A stretch of DNA of 64,000 nt, taken from assembly GCA_024663395.1 (NCBI GenBank), contig JANFAH010000001.1, positions 5,704,001 to 5,768,000 of the forward strand. Reading direction: 5' to 3'. Source of the DNA: Pisolithus tinctorius. Taxonomy: Eukaryota > Basidiomycota > Agaricomycetes > Boletales > Pisolithaceae. Position 1 is the first letter of the stretch, and every line of letters begins with the position of its first letter. A program made the translations under genes and the position numbers. Under the pieces are notes generated by a model that searched no databases, was not told where the DNA came from, and was given only the letters and a program-made list of their open reading frames with translations. Of the stretch, positions 54,548 to 64,000 are shown in pieces.

Positions 54548-57500
54548 ATATCGATGATCCACCGAGCAGTCGGGGAGAGCCTACTAAAACGTCCTGTTTC
54601 CTATTTAGCTGCTGTTATCCATTCCTCAGTCCTACAGTATCGTCACTAGCCTTCACTTCTACAAACTTCCCTTTGCCCGCAGCACCCGTACTGCGGAACA
54701 TACCCACTGGAATACCATCACCTGCCTTCGCTTTCCTCTCTTCCACTCAGACAATACTAAACTCCTCCACTATAGCCACACTCAGCAGCGTTTATCAACT
54801 AGATCCCATGGTTCACACTCTCATTTACAAGCCAGTTGCCAAGAAGGTTCAGACAGTACCTGCCCCGATGACAGAAGAATACCGCATCGTGTGCAGCCTG
54901 CCAGACGACCCACTCGCTGGTCTCCAACCACTTCCAACCCATCCACCAGACTTCGCTCCGGGCATCCGCTTCACTGCCAAACAGGTGGCGGAACTTGACC
55001 TCGATGCTGCAGATTGGCTTTGGCCAGAAGAACTTAAACTTGTAACTTGGCTCGTTTTGGTCCATGAGCTCGCATTCACTTGGGACATTACAGAGCATGG
55101 ACACCTAGATGAATGCTATTTTCTGCCAGTAAAGATTCCTATGATTCCACACACACCTTGGGTCCAACGCAACATCCCTATCCCGAACGCGATACATGCC
55201 CAAGTCATAGACATGATTAAAGATCGCATCAAGTCTGGCATGTATGAACCTTCTACAGTGGCTTATTGCTCCCGCTGGTTCTGTGTAGTAAAGAAAGACG
55301 GAAAGTCTCTTCGCCTTGTGCATGACTTACAGCCCCTGAATGCAGTGACCATCCGCGATGCATCCGTTCTGCCCTTTGTAGAACATCTCGCAGAATCCTT
55401 TGATGGATATGCGGTGTATGCAATGATGGACCTCTACTCCAGGTATGACCAGCATGCACTCCACGTCGATTCCCATGACCTCACCACCTTCAGTACCCCC
55501 CTCAGACCCCATCGGCTTACTACTCTGCCGCAAGGTCATGCAAATGCGGTACAGGTATACCAGGGAGATACTGCATTTGTTCTCCAGGGTGAGATCCTGC
55601 ATCATACCCTGCCCTTCATAGATGACGTCCCCATGAAATCTGAGACCACCCGCTATCAGTGCGCAGACAGCTCCTATGAGACTATCCTGGAGAATCCTGG
55701 GATTTGGAAATTTATCTGGAATCACTGTATAGTTGTTAACCGTATCCTTCAGCATTTGCAGAATGTCGGAGCCACCGTCTCGGCAAAGAAGTTCGTGCTA
55801 GCCACTCCGTCTGCTGTGATCATTGGCCACAAGTGCACCTTTGAAGGTTGCATTCCTGAAGAAAGCAAAGTGCAGAAGATGCGCGACTGGCCCGAGTGCC
55901 GCAACCTGACACAGGTCCGCGGTTTCCTCGGTGTCTGCGGAGTGCTATGCATCTTCATCAAAGATTTCGCCAAGATTGTGTGGCCGCTAGTTGCACTCAC
56001 ATGGAAAGACATACCATTCACATGGGACGAACTGCAACGTGCTGCCATGCAACGACTCAAGGACAAAATTGTAAAGTCCCCCGCACTCTGAAGGATTGAC
56101 TATGAGTGTGGTCGTGAAGTAATTTTAGCAGTTGACACATCAGTCATCGCAGTTGGCTACATCCTCTACCAGCTCAGCGAAGATGGCAGACGGTACCCAA
56201 GTCGCTTCAGATCCATCACCCTCAACGAAGTGGAAAGCCGCTACTCCCAGGCCAAGCTTGAGTTGTACGGTCTCTTCCACGCGTTGCACATGGTACGTGT
56301 ATACATCTTCGGTCTCACTAACTTCACTGTGGAGGTAGATGCAAAGTATATTAAGGGCATGATAAATAACCCAGATCTGCAGCCTAACACAATGATCAAT
56401 CGCTGGATCGCTGGCATCCTCCTTTTCTCATTCAAACTTGTCCACGTTCCCATGGACAGGCATGCCGGCCCTGATGGCTTGTCCCGCCGTCCGTGGTCAG
56501 AGCTCGACCTGCCTGAGGATGACGACCATGAGGATTGGCTGGACCATTTTTACTCTTTCTCTACACAGGTTGCCAATGACCACCCGCCTCCTATGTCACT
56601 TTCCAGTCAAGATCAGCATTCCCTACCACCACCCACTTGCCATCGGGTGAGCCTCCTGCTGCCTGCATCCTTCTATCTCGCATTCTCTGTGACTGCTGAT
56701 GCTAATAACCCTTCCGATACCCCAGATGACCCTGCCATCCTGCAGTCCACGAAAGCCCGGGCATGCAAAGCAAAGATAGAAATGATCTGTGCATTCCTCG
56801 CAACCTGCGAGCGACCCCCTGACCTTACTGATGCACAGTACTCATCTTTCTTCAATTCCGCTAGCCGCTTCTTCCTCCTAGATGACAACTTATGGCACAG
56901 GGAACCACATGGACGGCACCAGCTAGTCGTCGATGATTCCAAGTGGTACTGTCTCATCAAAGAAGCGCATGACGACCTCGGCCACAAGGGCATCTTCACG
57001 GTCTGCACGCACCTTCTCCTTCGCTTCTGGTGGCCTCTTCTTGTTGAGGATGTGAAGTGGTATGTCCGCACTTGTCATGAATGCCAGATCCGCCAGATGC
57101 AGAAGCTTCATATCCCCCCCACTGTACCCATGATAGGGGGCCTGTTTCATAAAGCTCACATTGACACGATGCTGATGCCCAAAGCCAGCGGCTACCGCTA
57201 CATAGTACAGGCTCGTTGTGCGCTCACCTCATATCCCGAATGGCGCATGTTGTGTGTGGAAGATAGTACTGCACTCGCATCCTTCATCTTCGAGGATATC
57301 CTATGCCACTGGGGTCTGCTCACTGAGATTGTCACTGACAATGGTCCCACATTCATCCAAGCCTTAGATGCCCTAGCTGTGCAATATCATATCCGTCACA
57401 TCCATATCTCTCCTTACAACTCTCAGGCTAACAGCATTGTAGAGCGTTGCCACTATGATGTTCGTGAGGCTATCATGAAGAGCTGTGAGAACGATGATCG

Positions 57501-58146
57501 CCGCTGGCACACCGTTGCGCACTCCGTCTTCTGGGCTGAGTGGGTCACCATTTTGAAATCCACGGGTCTATCCCCTTATTTCATGGTACATGGTGTCGAA
57601 CCACTGTTCCCATTTGACCTTGCCGAGGCTACCTTCCTTTTGCCCCTATCCTGCGATGATGTGACACCGCTGACTACCACAGAACTGATTGCTTGGCACG
57701 CGCGCCAGTTACAGAAGCATCAGGATGACCTAGACCAGGTCTGCAGCAATGTCCTCCATGCACGCTTCCAGTCTATCCAGCAGTTCGAAGCCGCCTTTCA
57801 GCACCACATTAAAGACCATAACTTCGCTCCTGGCACCCTTGTGCTTGTTCGCAACTCCCATGTAGAAAGAGAGCTGAACCAGAAGACGAAGCCATGGTAC
57901 ACTGGTCCCATGGTTGTCCTTCATTGGACCACTGGGGGTTTGTACCTGCTGGCTGAGCTGGATGGCTCCATCTCCAAACTCCGCTTCGCTGCATTCCACT
58001 TACTTCCCTACCACCCGCGGTCTCAAACCCGTGCAACCGTGACTCGCATTACTGGGTTGGATGATGAAGAACTAGACCACCTCCTTGAGGACGCTGAGGA
58101 TGACCCCACTGATGATGATGTGGAGGCTTTTTCTGCAGACAGCTGA
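54541..58146 (+). pseudogene. pol: Gypsy-5 Pol (RT, RNase H, integrase), one in-frame TGA
   Basis: The frame is open from the slippery site to 58146 except for TGA at 56089-56091. It has an RT region with VVKKDGKSLRLVHDLQPLN, the PQGHANAVQ turn and the active site FIDDVPMK (about 55617), then RGFLGVCGVL. RNase H follows with AVDTSVIAVGY and YSQAKLELYGLF. The integrase has HDDLGHKGIFT to CHECQIRQ, HIDTMLMP, TDNGPTF and ANSIVERCHYDV (Asp, Asp, Glu), and an acidic tail. There is no chromodomain. The TGA lies at the RT to RNase H border and is shared with gypsy-6. Confidence 0.85.
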
Positions 58147-58280
58147 CTATCCATCCTTTCCAGTATCCACAGTTTGTCCATCGTGCTGTTCCCCCATGCC
58201 CTCTTCTCCCATGATACCCATACCTCTTTCCATGGCCTCGCCTGCCTCCCTGCGGCTTCTTCTACTATGCTCGTTCCTTC

Positions 58281-58327
58281 TCCCATGCTGACTGGGGACA
58301 GTCAGCATTCAAAGTCCCCCACAGGGG
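58281..58327 (+). promoter_or_regulatory. Palindromic motif before the gypsy-5 3' LTR
   Basis: TGACTGGGGACAGTCA, then GCATTCAAAGTCCCCCACAG, leads to the LTR start. The same palindrome stands before the 3' LTRs at 38156 and 60458, and on the minus strand at 61374-61420. A normal purine tract is not obvious here. Confidence 0.65.
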
Positions 58328-58587
58328 TGACCAGCATACCACTTGATCCACCCGATATCAGACATAGTTTGTTTCCTTTTATCTGTTTTACCCCGGGTTT
58401 CGTCTGGAGACCTCTATTCCACCCTGGGTTTTGTCCAGTGATTCTACTGATAGCTAGTCCTCGCTCAAAAAACATAAAAACCACTTACAAAAAATCCAAA
58501 ACCGTCCAGAAAAATAACAAAACACCAAATAAGTATATAGCCAAAACACTGTCTCTCCTATCTCTCTTACTAGTCTCGCTGATACCA
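58328..58587 (+). repeat. Gypsy-5 3' LTR
   Basis: This 260-bp repeat matches 61114-61373 in reverse, with CpG-type differences. The 3' edge at CTGATACCA is set by that comparison. Confidence 0.85.
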
Positions 58588-59049
58588 TCCTCGGCCGCTC
58601 TACCCTGCGGAGACTTGCAACCACTCCATGCATTTCTTCTTTGATCACGCAATCAGCGTGTGCCCCTTGATCTGTTTTTCTTTCAATTCTCCTTCTGTCT
58701 CCTTACAATTGACACACAAAGACCATCCCAGCTACCCGATATACAGTCCCTTCATTCTCTCTTCAATGTTTTGTCACACCCTACCATCAAGATTGTTTCA
58801 CGAGGACATACTGCTGAGAGAAGTCGAAAGTCGCATGAAGAAGACAAGTCGGGTGGTACCCCACACACTCTACAATACTGCAGCTGATTTGGGGCCAGTT
58901 CCTTGCTGAGCGGACAGAAATCTCTCGCAGTACCCTGCTTCGCGACCATACAGAATGGGCCAGAACGATGTATTTTCCTGTGCATATGGTGCAGAACGAT
59001 CTTGGTACGACAGGTGATGCGGAAACACATGTACATACTGCACAACGGC
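58588..59049. other. Intergenic stretch, no gene recognised
   Basis: About 460 bp separate the gypsy-5 LTR from the end of the zinc-cluster gene. I see no coding, RNA or repeat signature. It probably includes the 3' untranslated part of the gene. Confidence 0.4.
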
Positions 59050-60146
59050 CTACTCGATCCCATGCTCTGCCAGCGCCTCTGCAAGCTGCTCGATGCACAC
59101 CTGCAACTGAAGGTTGGCTGCATGCATGGCCACCGCCTCGGCCCTTACCATTGCAAGTGCCTGCGAGAGGTCTGTTGCGGTCTTGTTGCTCACCATGCTG
59201 CACCCAGAGGTCTTGCCCTTCCCACAGGTTCTGCTCTCGACCACCTCCACAATGTCATCGTCGTTGTCATCATGAGCCCGCTTGGATGGACCGGCCTTAG
59301 GAGCCTTCGAGGATCATGCTGCAGCGGATTAGTCTTGGTTGTGTCGAAGCACACTCATCACTTACCGGTTGATGCACCGGCCTGTGCCCGCTTTCCCACA
59401 GCCTTCATCGACTTCTCGCACCCCTGCTTCATACATGTGCAACCATCGCATGTTTGACCCTCCAGACCGAAACACACCGCGTTCTTCACCAAGCACCTCG
59501 CACATGGCACCTTGTGCAGAACCGACCCGGGCAGGATCATGACCCTTGGTCCTGCCTTGTCCTCGCTCTCCGCAATGGTCTGTCGCGAACGCTGGAAATC
59601 CACATGGTTTCCATGATGTTGCGAACCGCTTAGACTCACTTACCTTGCAAGCCGGTTGAGGGACCTCCACATGGGACATTTTCAGCCCTGCACCTTTGTT
59701 ACCAACCTCCACCGTGGTCTCCTCACCCATCTGGATGTCTTGCTCTGCCTTCGCACGTGCTTTGGCCTCCTCTGCAGTCCACCACTCATACCAATCGTCA
59801 GCCTCTGCCAGCACAGGAGCATCCTCTGCATCGACCCACACGGACACCCCGAGAGCCTTCCCTTGCTTGACCAGAGGCATCAGTACCGCCTGTTGTGGGC
59901 TTGTCAGCATCACATGGCCAGGTCACCATATGAGCCACCTACCATCTTCTCTTCCCAGCGCCTCAACCACATCGTCTTCTCCTCCTGCATGTCCTCCCAG
60001 TCATCAGGTGCACACTTCGCCTCAGCCACGAGCCCTGCTGATGCAGCTGCAAGCTGCTCTCTTAAGGAGGCCTTTTCAGCCTCTGCGGGATCCAGAGTAG
60101 GCACACGAACGAGTTGGGAAAGGCGAGGGGCATGGTTAGCAGACAT
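59050..60146 (-). pseudogene. Four-exon gene with a Zn2Cys6-type cluster, one nonsense codon
   Basis: Exons 60146-59943, 59889-59644, 59579-59366 and 59318-59050 join at introns of 53, 64 and 47 nt. All have GT-AG ends (GTAGGT, GTAAGT, GTAAGT), with CTGAC and CTAAT branch-like boxes in the first and third. Phases match throughout. The product is about 310 residues: a helical, Glu/Lys/Ala-rich N-terminal half, then C-x2-C-x6-C-x7-C-x2-C-x6-C (CARC...CDGC...C, exon 3), the spacing of fungal Zn2Cys6 clusters. A Lys-rich and acidic stretch and a short coiled coil (about the last 60 residues) follow. A TGA is the second codon of exon 4, possibly a decayed CGA. It could be a host gene or a captured member of a multicopy mushroom family; DNA binding is inference. 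Confidence 0.6.
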
Positions 60147-60457
60147 GACTACAGCAATAGATGTGATGGATGGAGGGGAGGAAAGAATCAAATCGATGCG
60201 AAGGTTTGAGCCACGCACTAACAATTATATACTTAGCGGCCATGAGGCACTTATGTCATCAGTCCGGATGCCTATATGCAGTATTCAATGGCCTTCTCGC
60301 ATCCCTCAGCTCTATGCTTCCTTCGCTTCTACGTGGAACTCACTGGTGTTCTCAAACCCTTGGTACCACACTGTTGCCATCACCACGCAGCAAGCTATTT
60401 ATGTCCTCCACGCCATGTGGCTGACTGGGGACAGTCAGCATCTAAGTCCCCCACAGG
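60147..60457. other. Upstream region of the zinc-cluster gene and pre-LTR motif
   Basis: The first 250 bp hold no gene and would contain the promoter of the minus-strand gene. At 60421-60436 the palindrome TGACTGGGGACAGTCA occurs, followed by GCATCTAAGTCCCCCACAGG and the family-1 LTR. Confidence 0.5.
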
Positions 60458-61112
60458 TGTGAGGAATCCGCATTCCCTGGACGTGTAAGCCCCTATCATT
60501 AACTGTTCCATGACTACTGTTACATCTGCTCCCCTCTTGCGTTCACCATTGTTCACATGCTACCTTCCCATGCCCTCGCTCCCTCTCACACAATGCTATA
60601 CCTGCGGCCACTGTGCTCTGGTTGTTGTTTTTCCTCGGACTCTTTCTCTTATCATGGCCTCTATTCCTTTAGTGCTTGTAGTATACCCTCGGCCTCTGTT
60701 TTGGCCTGTCTTCTGTGTACACACTGTTGTGCAGCTTTCCCTTACTGTACCCTGTCTTACTTAGGTTCCGGGTTTGTCCAGACTATAAAGCCCTGTACTT
60801 AGGTACAGAATGATACCTTTTGGCACTCGGAAGGTCACCACGAGTTTCCTTTACACCTTGTCTACACTGCACGTCTCACATTCTGCCACACACGAACTAC
60901 GTATACCGCTCGCACCGCTCACATCGCCAGTACTACTCCATGGACCATGCCGTGCACATCACGAAACACTACCGCTATGAAGCGCTGGGTCTCACCTTCT
61001 GGTCCCAACAGTCCAGAATCCCTTGGGATGAGCAATTCGTTCCCTTCATTTTTTATTGTTGTTATCTAAGCCATCTAGCTCGTATTGTACAGCTACTTGG
61101 ACTTTTCCTACA
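60458..61112 (+). repeat. Family-1 LTR (3' LTR position)
   Basis: The 655-bp copy runs from TGTGAGGAATCCG to CTTTTCCTACA. The palindromic motif immediately upstream marks it as a 3' LTR of a mostly deleted element. The promoter-like CTATAAAG lies near 60784. Confidence 0.85.
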
Positions 61113-61113
61113 A

Positions 61114-61373
61114 CGGCATCAGTGAGACTAGTAAGAGAGATAGGAGAGACGTTGTTTTGGCTATATACTTATTCGGTGTTTTGTTATTTTTCTGGATGGT
61201 TTTGGACTTTTTGTAAGTGGTTTTTATGTTTTTTGAGCGAGGACTAGCTATCAGTAGAATCACCGGACGAAACCCGGGGTGGAATAGAGGTCTCCGGACA
61301 AAACATGGGGTAAAACAGATAAAAGGAAACAAACTATGTCTGATATCGGGTGGATCAAGTGGTATGCTGGTCA
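61114..61373 (-). repeat. Gypsy-6 3' LTR
   Basis: This is the reverse complement of the gypsy-5 LTR, directly next to the family-1 LTR end at 61112. Confidence 0.85.
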
Positions 61374-61554
61374 CCCCTGCAGGGGACTTTGAATGCTGAC
61401 TGTCCCCAGTCAGCATGGGAGAAGGAATGAGTGTAGTAGAAGAAGCCATGGGGAGGCAGGTGAGGCTGTGGAAAGAGGTATGGGTATCGTGGGAGAAGAG
61501 GGTATGGGGGAATAGCGCAATGGACAAACTGTGGATACTGGAAAGGATGGATAG

Positions 61555-64000
61555 TCAGCTGTCTGTGGAAAAAGCCTCCACATCATCATCAGTGGGGTCA
61601 TCCTCAGCTTCCTCAAGAAGGCAGTCTAGTTCTTCATCATCCAACCCAGTAATGCAAGTCATGGTTGCATGGGTCTGAGACTGCAGGTGGTAGGGAAGTA
61701 AGCAGAATGCAGCAAAACGGAGTTTGGAGATGGAGCCATCCAACTTGGCCAGCAGGTATGAGCCCCCAGTGGTCTGATGAAGGATGACCATGGGACCAGT
61801 GTACCGTGGCTTTGTCTTCTGGTTCAGTTCTTTCTCTACACGGGAGTTGCGAACAAGCACGAGGGTGCTGGGAGCGAAGTTATGGTCTTTAATGCGATGC
61901 TGAAAGGCGGCTTCGAACTGCTGGATAGACTGGAAGCGTGCATGGAGGACATTGTTGCAGACCTGGTCTAAGTCATCCTGACGCTTCTGTAACTGGTGCA
62001 CGTGCCAAGCAATCAGTTCTGTGGTAGTCAGCAGTGTTGCATCATCGCAGGATAGGGGTAAGAGGAAGGTAGCTTTGGCAAGGTCAAATGGGAACAGCGG
62101 TTTGACACTGTGTACCATGAAGTAAGGGGATAAACCCATGGATTTCAAGATGGTGACCCACTTGGCCCAGAACACGGAGTGTGCAACAGTGTGCCAGCAG
62201 TGGTTGTTGTTTTCACAGCTCTTCATGATAGCCTCGTGAACATCATAGTGCTGATGCTCTACAATGCCGTTAGCCTGAGAGTTGTAAGGAGAGATACAGA
62301 TGTGATGGATATGATATTGTGCAGCTAGGGCATCTAAGGCTTGGATGAACACAGGACCATTTTCAGTGACAATCTCGGTGAGCAGACCCCAGCGGCATAG
62401 AATGTCTTCGAAGATAAAGGACACAAGTGTGGTACTATTTTCTGCATGCAACATGCGCCATTCAGGGTATGAGGTGAGCATGCAATGAGCCTGTACTATG
62501 TAGCGGTAGCCACTGGCTTTGGGCATCAGCATCATGTCAATGTGAGCTTTATGAAACAGGCCCCCTATCATGGGTACAGTGGGGGGGATATGAAGCTTCT
62601 GCATCTGGCAGATCTGGCATTTGTGACAAGTGCAGACATACCACTTCACATCCTTGACAAGAAGAGGCCACCAAAAGCAGAGGAGAAGGCATGTGCAGAC
62701 TGTGAAGACACCTTTGTGCCTGAGGTCATCATGCACGTCTTTGATGAGATGATACCACTTGGATTCATTGATAACTAGCTGGTGCCATCCATGCGGTTCC
62801 CTGCGCCATAAGTTGCCATCTAGGAGGAAGAAGCGGCTAGCAGAATTGAAGAAAGATGAGTACTGTGCATCAGTAAGGTCAGGAGGTCGCTCACAGGTCA
62901 TGAGGAATGTGCGGATCATTTCTATCTTCGCTTCACATGCCTGAGCCTTTGTGGACCGTGGAATGGCAGGGGCATCAGGGGTATTGGAAGGGTTATTAGC
63001 ATCAGCAGTTGCAGAGAATGTGAGATAGAAGGATGCAGGTGGCAGGAGGCTTGCCCAATGGTAAGTGGGTGGCAGTAGGGAATGGTGATCTTGATTGGAA
63101 AGTGACATAGGAGGCAGGTGGTCATTGACAACCTGTGTAGAGAAAGAGTAAAAATGGTCCAGCCAATCCTCATGGTCATCATCCTCAGGTGGGTTGAGCT
63201 CTGACTGCAGGCAGTGGGACAAGCCATCACGGCCGGCATGCCTGTCCGCAGGGATGTGCACAAGTTTGAACGAGAAGAGGAGGACACCAGCGATCCACTG
63301 ATTGATCATCGTGTTAGGCTGCAGACCTGGGTTATTTATCATGCCCTTAATATACTTTGCATCTACCTCCACAGTGAAGTTAGCAAGACCAGAGATGTAT
63401 ACGTGTACTGCATGGAAGAGGCCATACAACTCAAGCTTAGCCTGGGAGTAGCAGCTTTCCACTTCGTTGAGGGTGATGGATCCAAAGTGACTTGGGTACC
63501 ATCTGCCATCTTTGCTGAGCTGGTAGAGGATATAGCCAACTGCAATGACTGAGGTGTCAACTGCTAAAATTACTTTGCAGCCACACTCATAGTCAATCCT
63601 TCAGAGTGTGGGGGACTTTACAATTTCGTCCTTGAGTCGTTGCATGGCAGCACATTGCAGTTCATCCCATGTGAATGATATGTCCTTCTGCATGAGTCTG
63701 ACTAGTGGCTGCACAATCTTGGCAAAGTCTTTGATGAAGATGTGTAGCACACCACAGACACCGAGGAAACCACAAACCTGTGTCAGGTTGTGACACTCAG
63801 GCCAGTCATGGATCTTCTGCACTTTGCTTTCTTCAGGAATGCAACCTTCAAAGGTGCACTTGTGGCCAACGATCACAGCGGACAGAGCAGCTAGCACGAA
63901 CTTCTTTGCTGAGACAGTGGCTCTGACATTCTGCAAATGCTGAAGGATATGGTTAACAACTATACAGTGGTTCCAGATAAACTTCTGAATCCCAGGATTC
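61555..64000 (-). pseudogene. pol: Gypsy-6 Pol (partial), in-frame TGA shared with gypsy-5
   Basis: Frames 63936-63601 and 63462-61555 are one reading frame interrupted by TGA at about 63602, the same site as in gypsy-5 (after SPTL, before RIDYECG). The integrase keeps HIDMMLMP, TENGPVF (second Asp changed to Glu) and ANGIVEHQHYDV. RNase H keeps AVDTSVIAVGY. The RT N-terminal half lies beyond the window. Many Arg-to-His/Cys/Gln changes reflect CpG decay. Confidence 0.85.

Larger units (their letters stand above)
53626..58587 (+). mobile_element. Gypsy-5, Ty3-type element without chromodomain
   Basis: A 5'-truncated element with gag-protease, pol and a 260-bp 3' LTR (TGACCAGCATACC to CTGATACCA). 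An inverted, decayed copy of the same family ends the window. The gag start and 5' LTR are lost at the gypsy-4 junction. Confidence 0.8.
61114..64000 (-). mobile_element. Gypsy-6, inverted decayed copy of gypsy-5, cut by window end
   Basis: On the minus strand it has the same LTR, palindrome, integrase, RNase H and part of the RT as gypsy-5. Many CpG-to-TpG/CpA changes mark it as older. The element continues past 64000. Confidence 0.85.

Overview
The window is a transposable-element nest from a fungal nuclear genome, most likely a mushroom-forming basidiomycete (Agaricomycetes). The case rests on 47-64 nt spliceosomal introns with a CTNAC-type branch point, Ty3/gypsy pols with chromodomains, a Tad-like LINE, a PIF/Harbinger element with a Myb/SANT partner, and CpG-to-TpG/CpA decay in older copies. 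No genus is recognised and no bacterial or organellar gene is seen. Nearly every base belongs to a mobile element or its debris.

Layout. 1-4506: decayed unidentified coding DNA interrupted by a fold-back Tc1/mariner-type element (1776-3350, TA target). 4507-6571: LTR (family 1) plus a decayed gag. 6572-46638: one minus-strand LINE (ORF1, endonuclease, RT, RNase H, zinc finger) cut into pieces by later insertions. These are a 1.85-kb solo LTR (9455-11302, duplication CCAG), a giant gag-only LTR element (12218-40882), a Harbinger transposon (41510-44654, duplication TTA) and a 232-bp AT-rich insertion (45549-45780, duplication CCTGTCA). The giant element itself holds a nearly intact chromovirus, gypsy-1 (13128-19842, duplication GGTAC), and an older relative, gypsy-2 (24979-38718, duplication CAGTG). 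Inside gypsy-2 lies a gag-only LTR element (32075-38504), holding a family-1 solo LTR (33791-36299, duplication CCGG), holding another 1.85-kb solo LTR (34065-35916, duplication GCGC). From LINE to innermost LTR this is six levels, with target duplications at most steps.

46639-64000: pieces of family-1 LTRs, a second young 1.85-kb LTR, a 5'-truncated chromovirus (gypsy-4), a different Ty3 lineage without chromodomain (gypsy-5, and an inverted CpG-poor copy, gypsy-6), and a four-exon Zn2Cys6-type gene with one nonsense codon.

How the parts work. Gypsy-1 shows a full replication programme: TATA box and predicted start site, an 11-nt self-priming match between transcript start and primer site, gag with CCHC, a -1 frameshift signal with hairpin, and pol with intact protease, RT, RNase H, integrase and chromodomain. 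The gag-only elements lack pol and share a primer-site sequence; several LTR families share a 16-nt palindrome before the 3' LTR, so they may be mobilised in trans. Most unusual are the open frame kept in three copies of the 1.85-kb LTR, and a tandem array of intron-like units next to an ERG26-like fragment inside the giant gag-only element.
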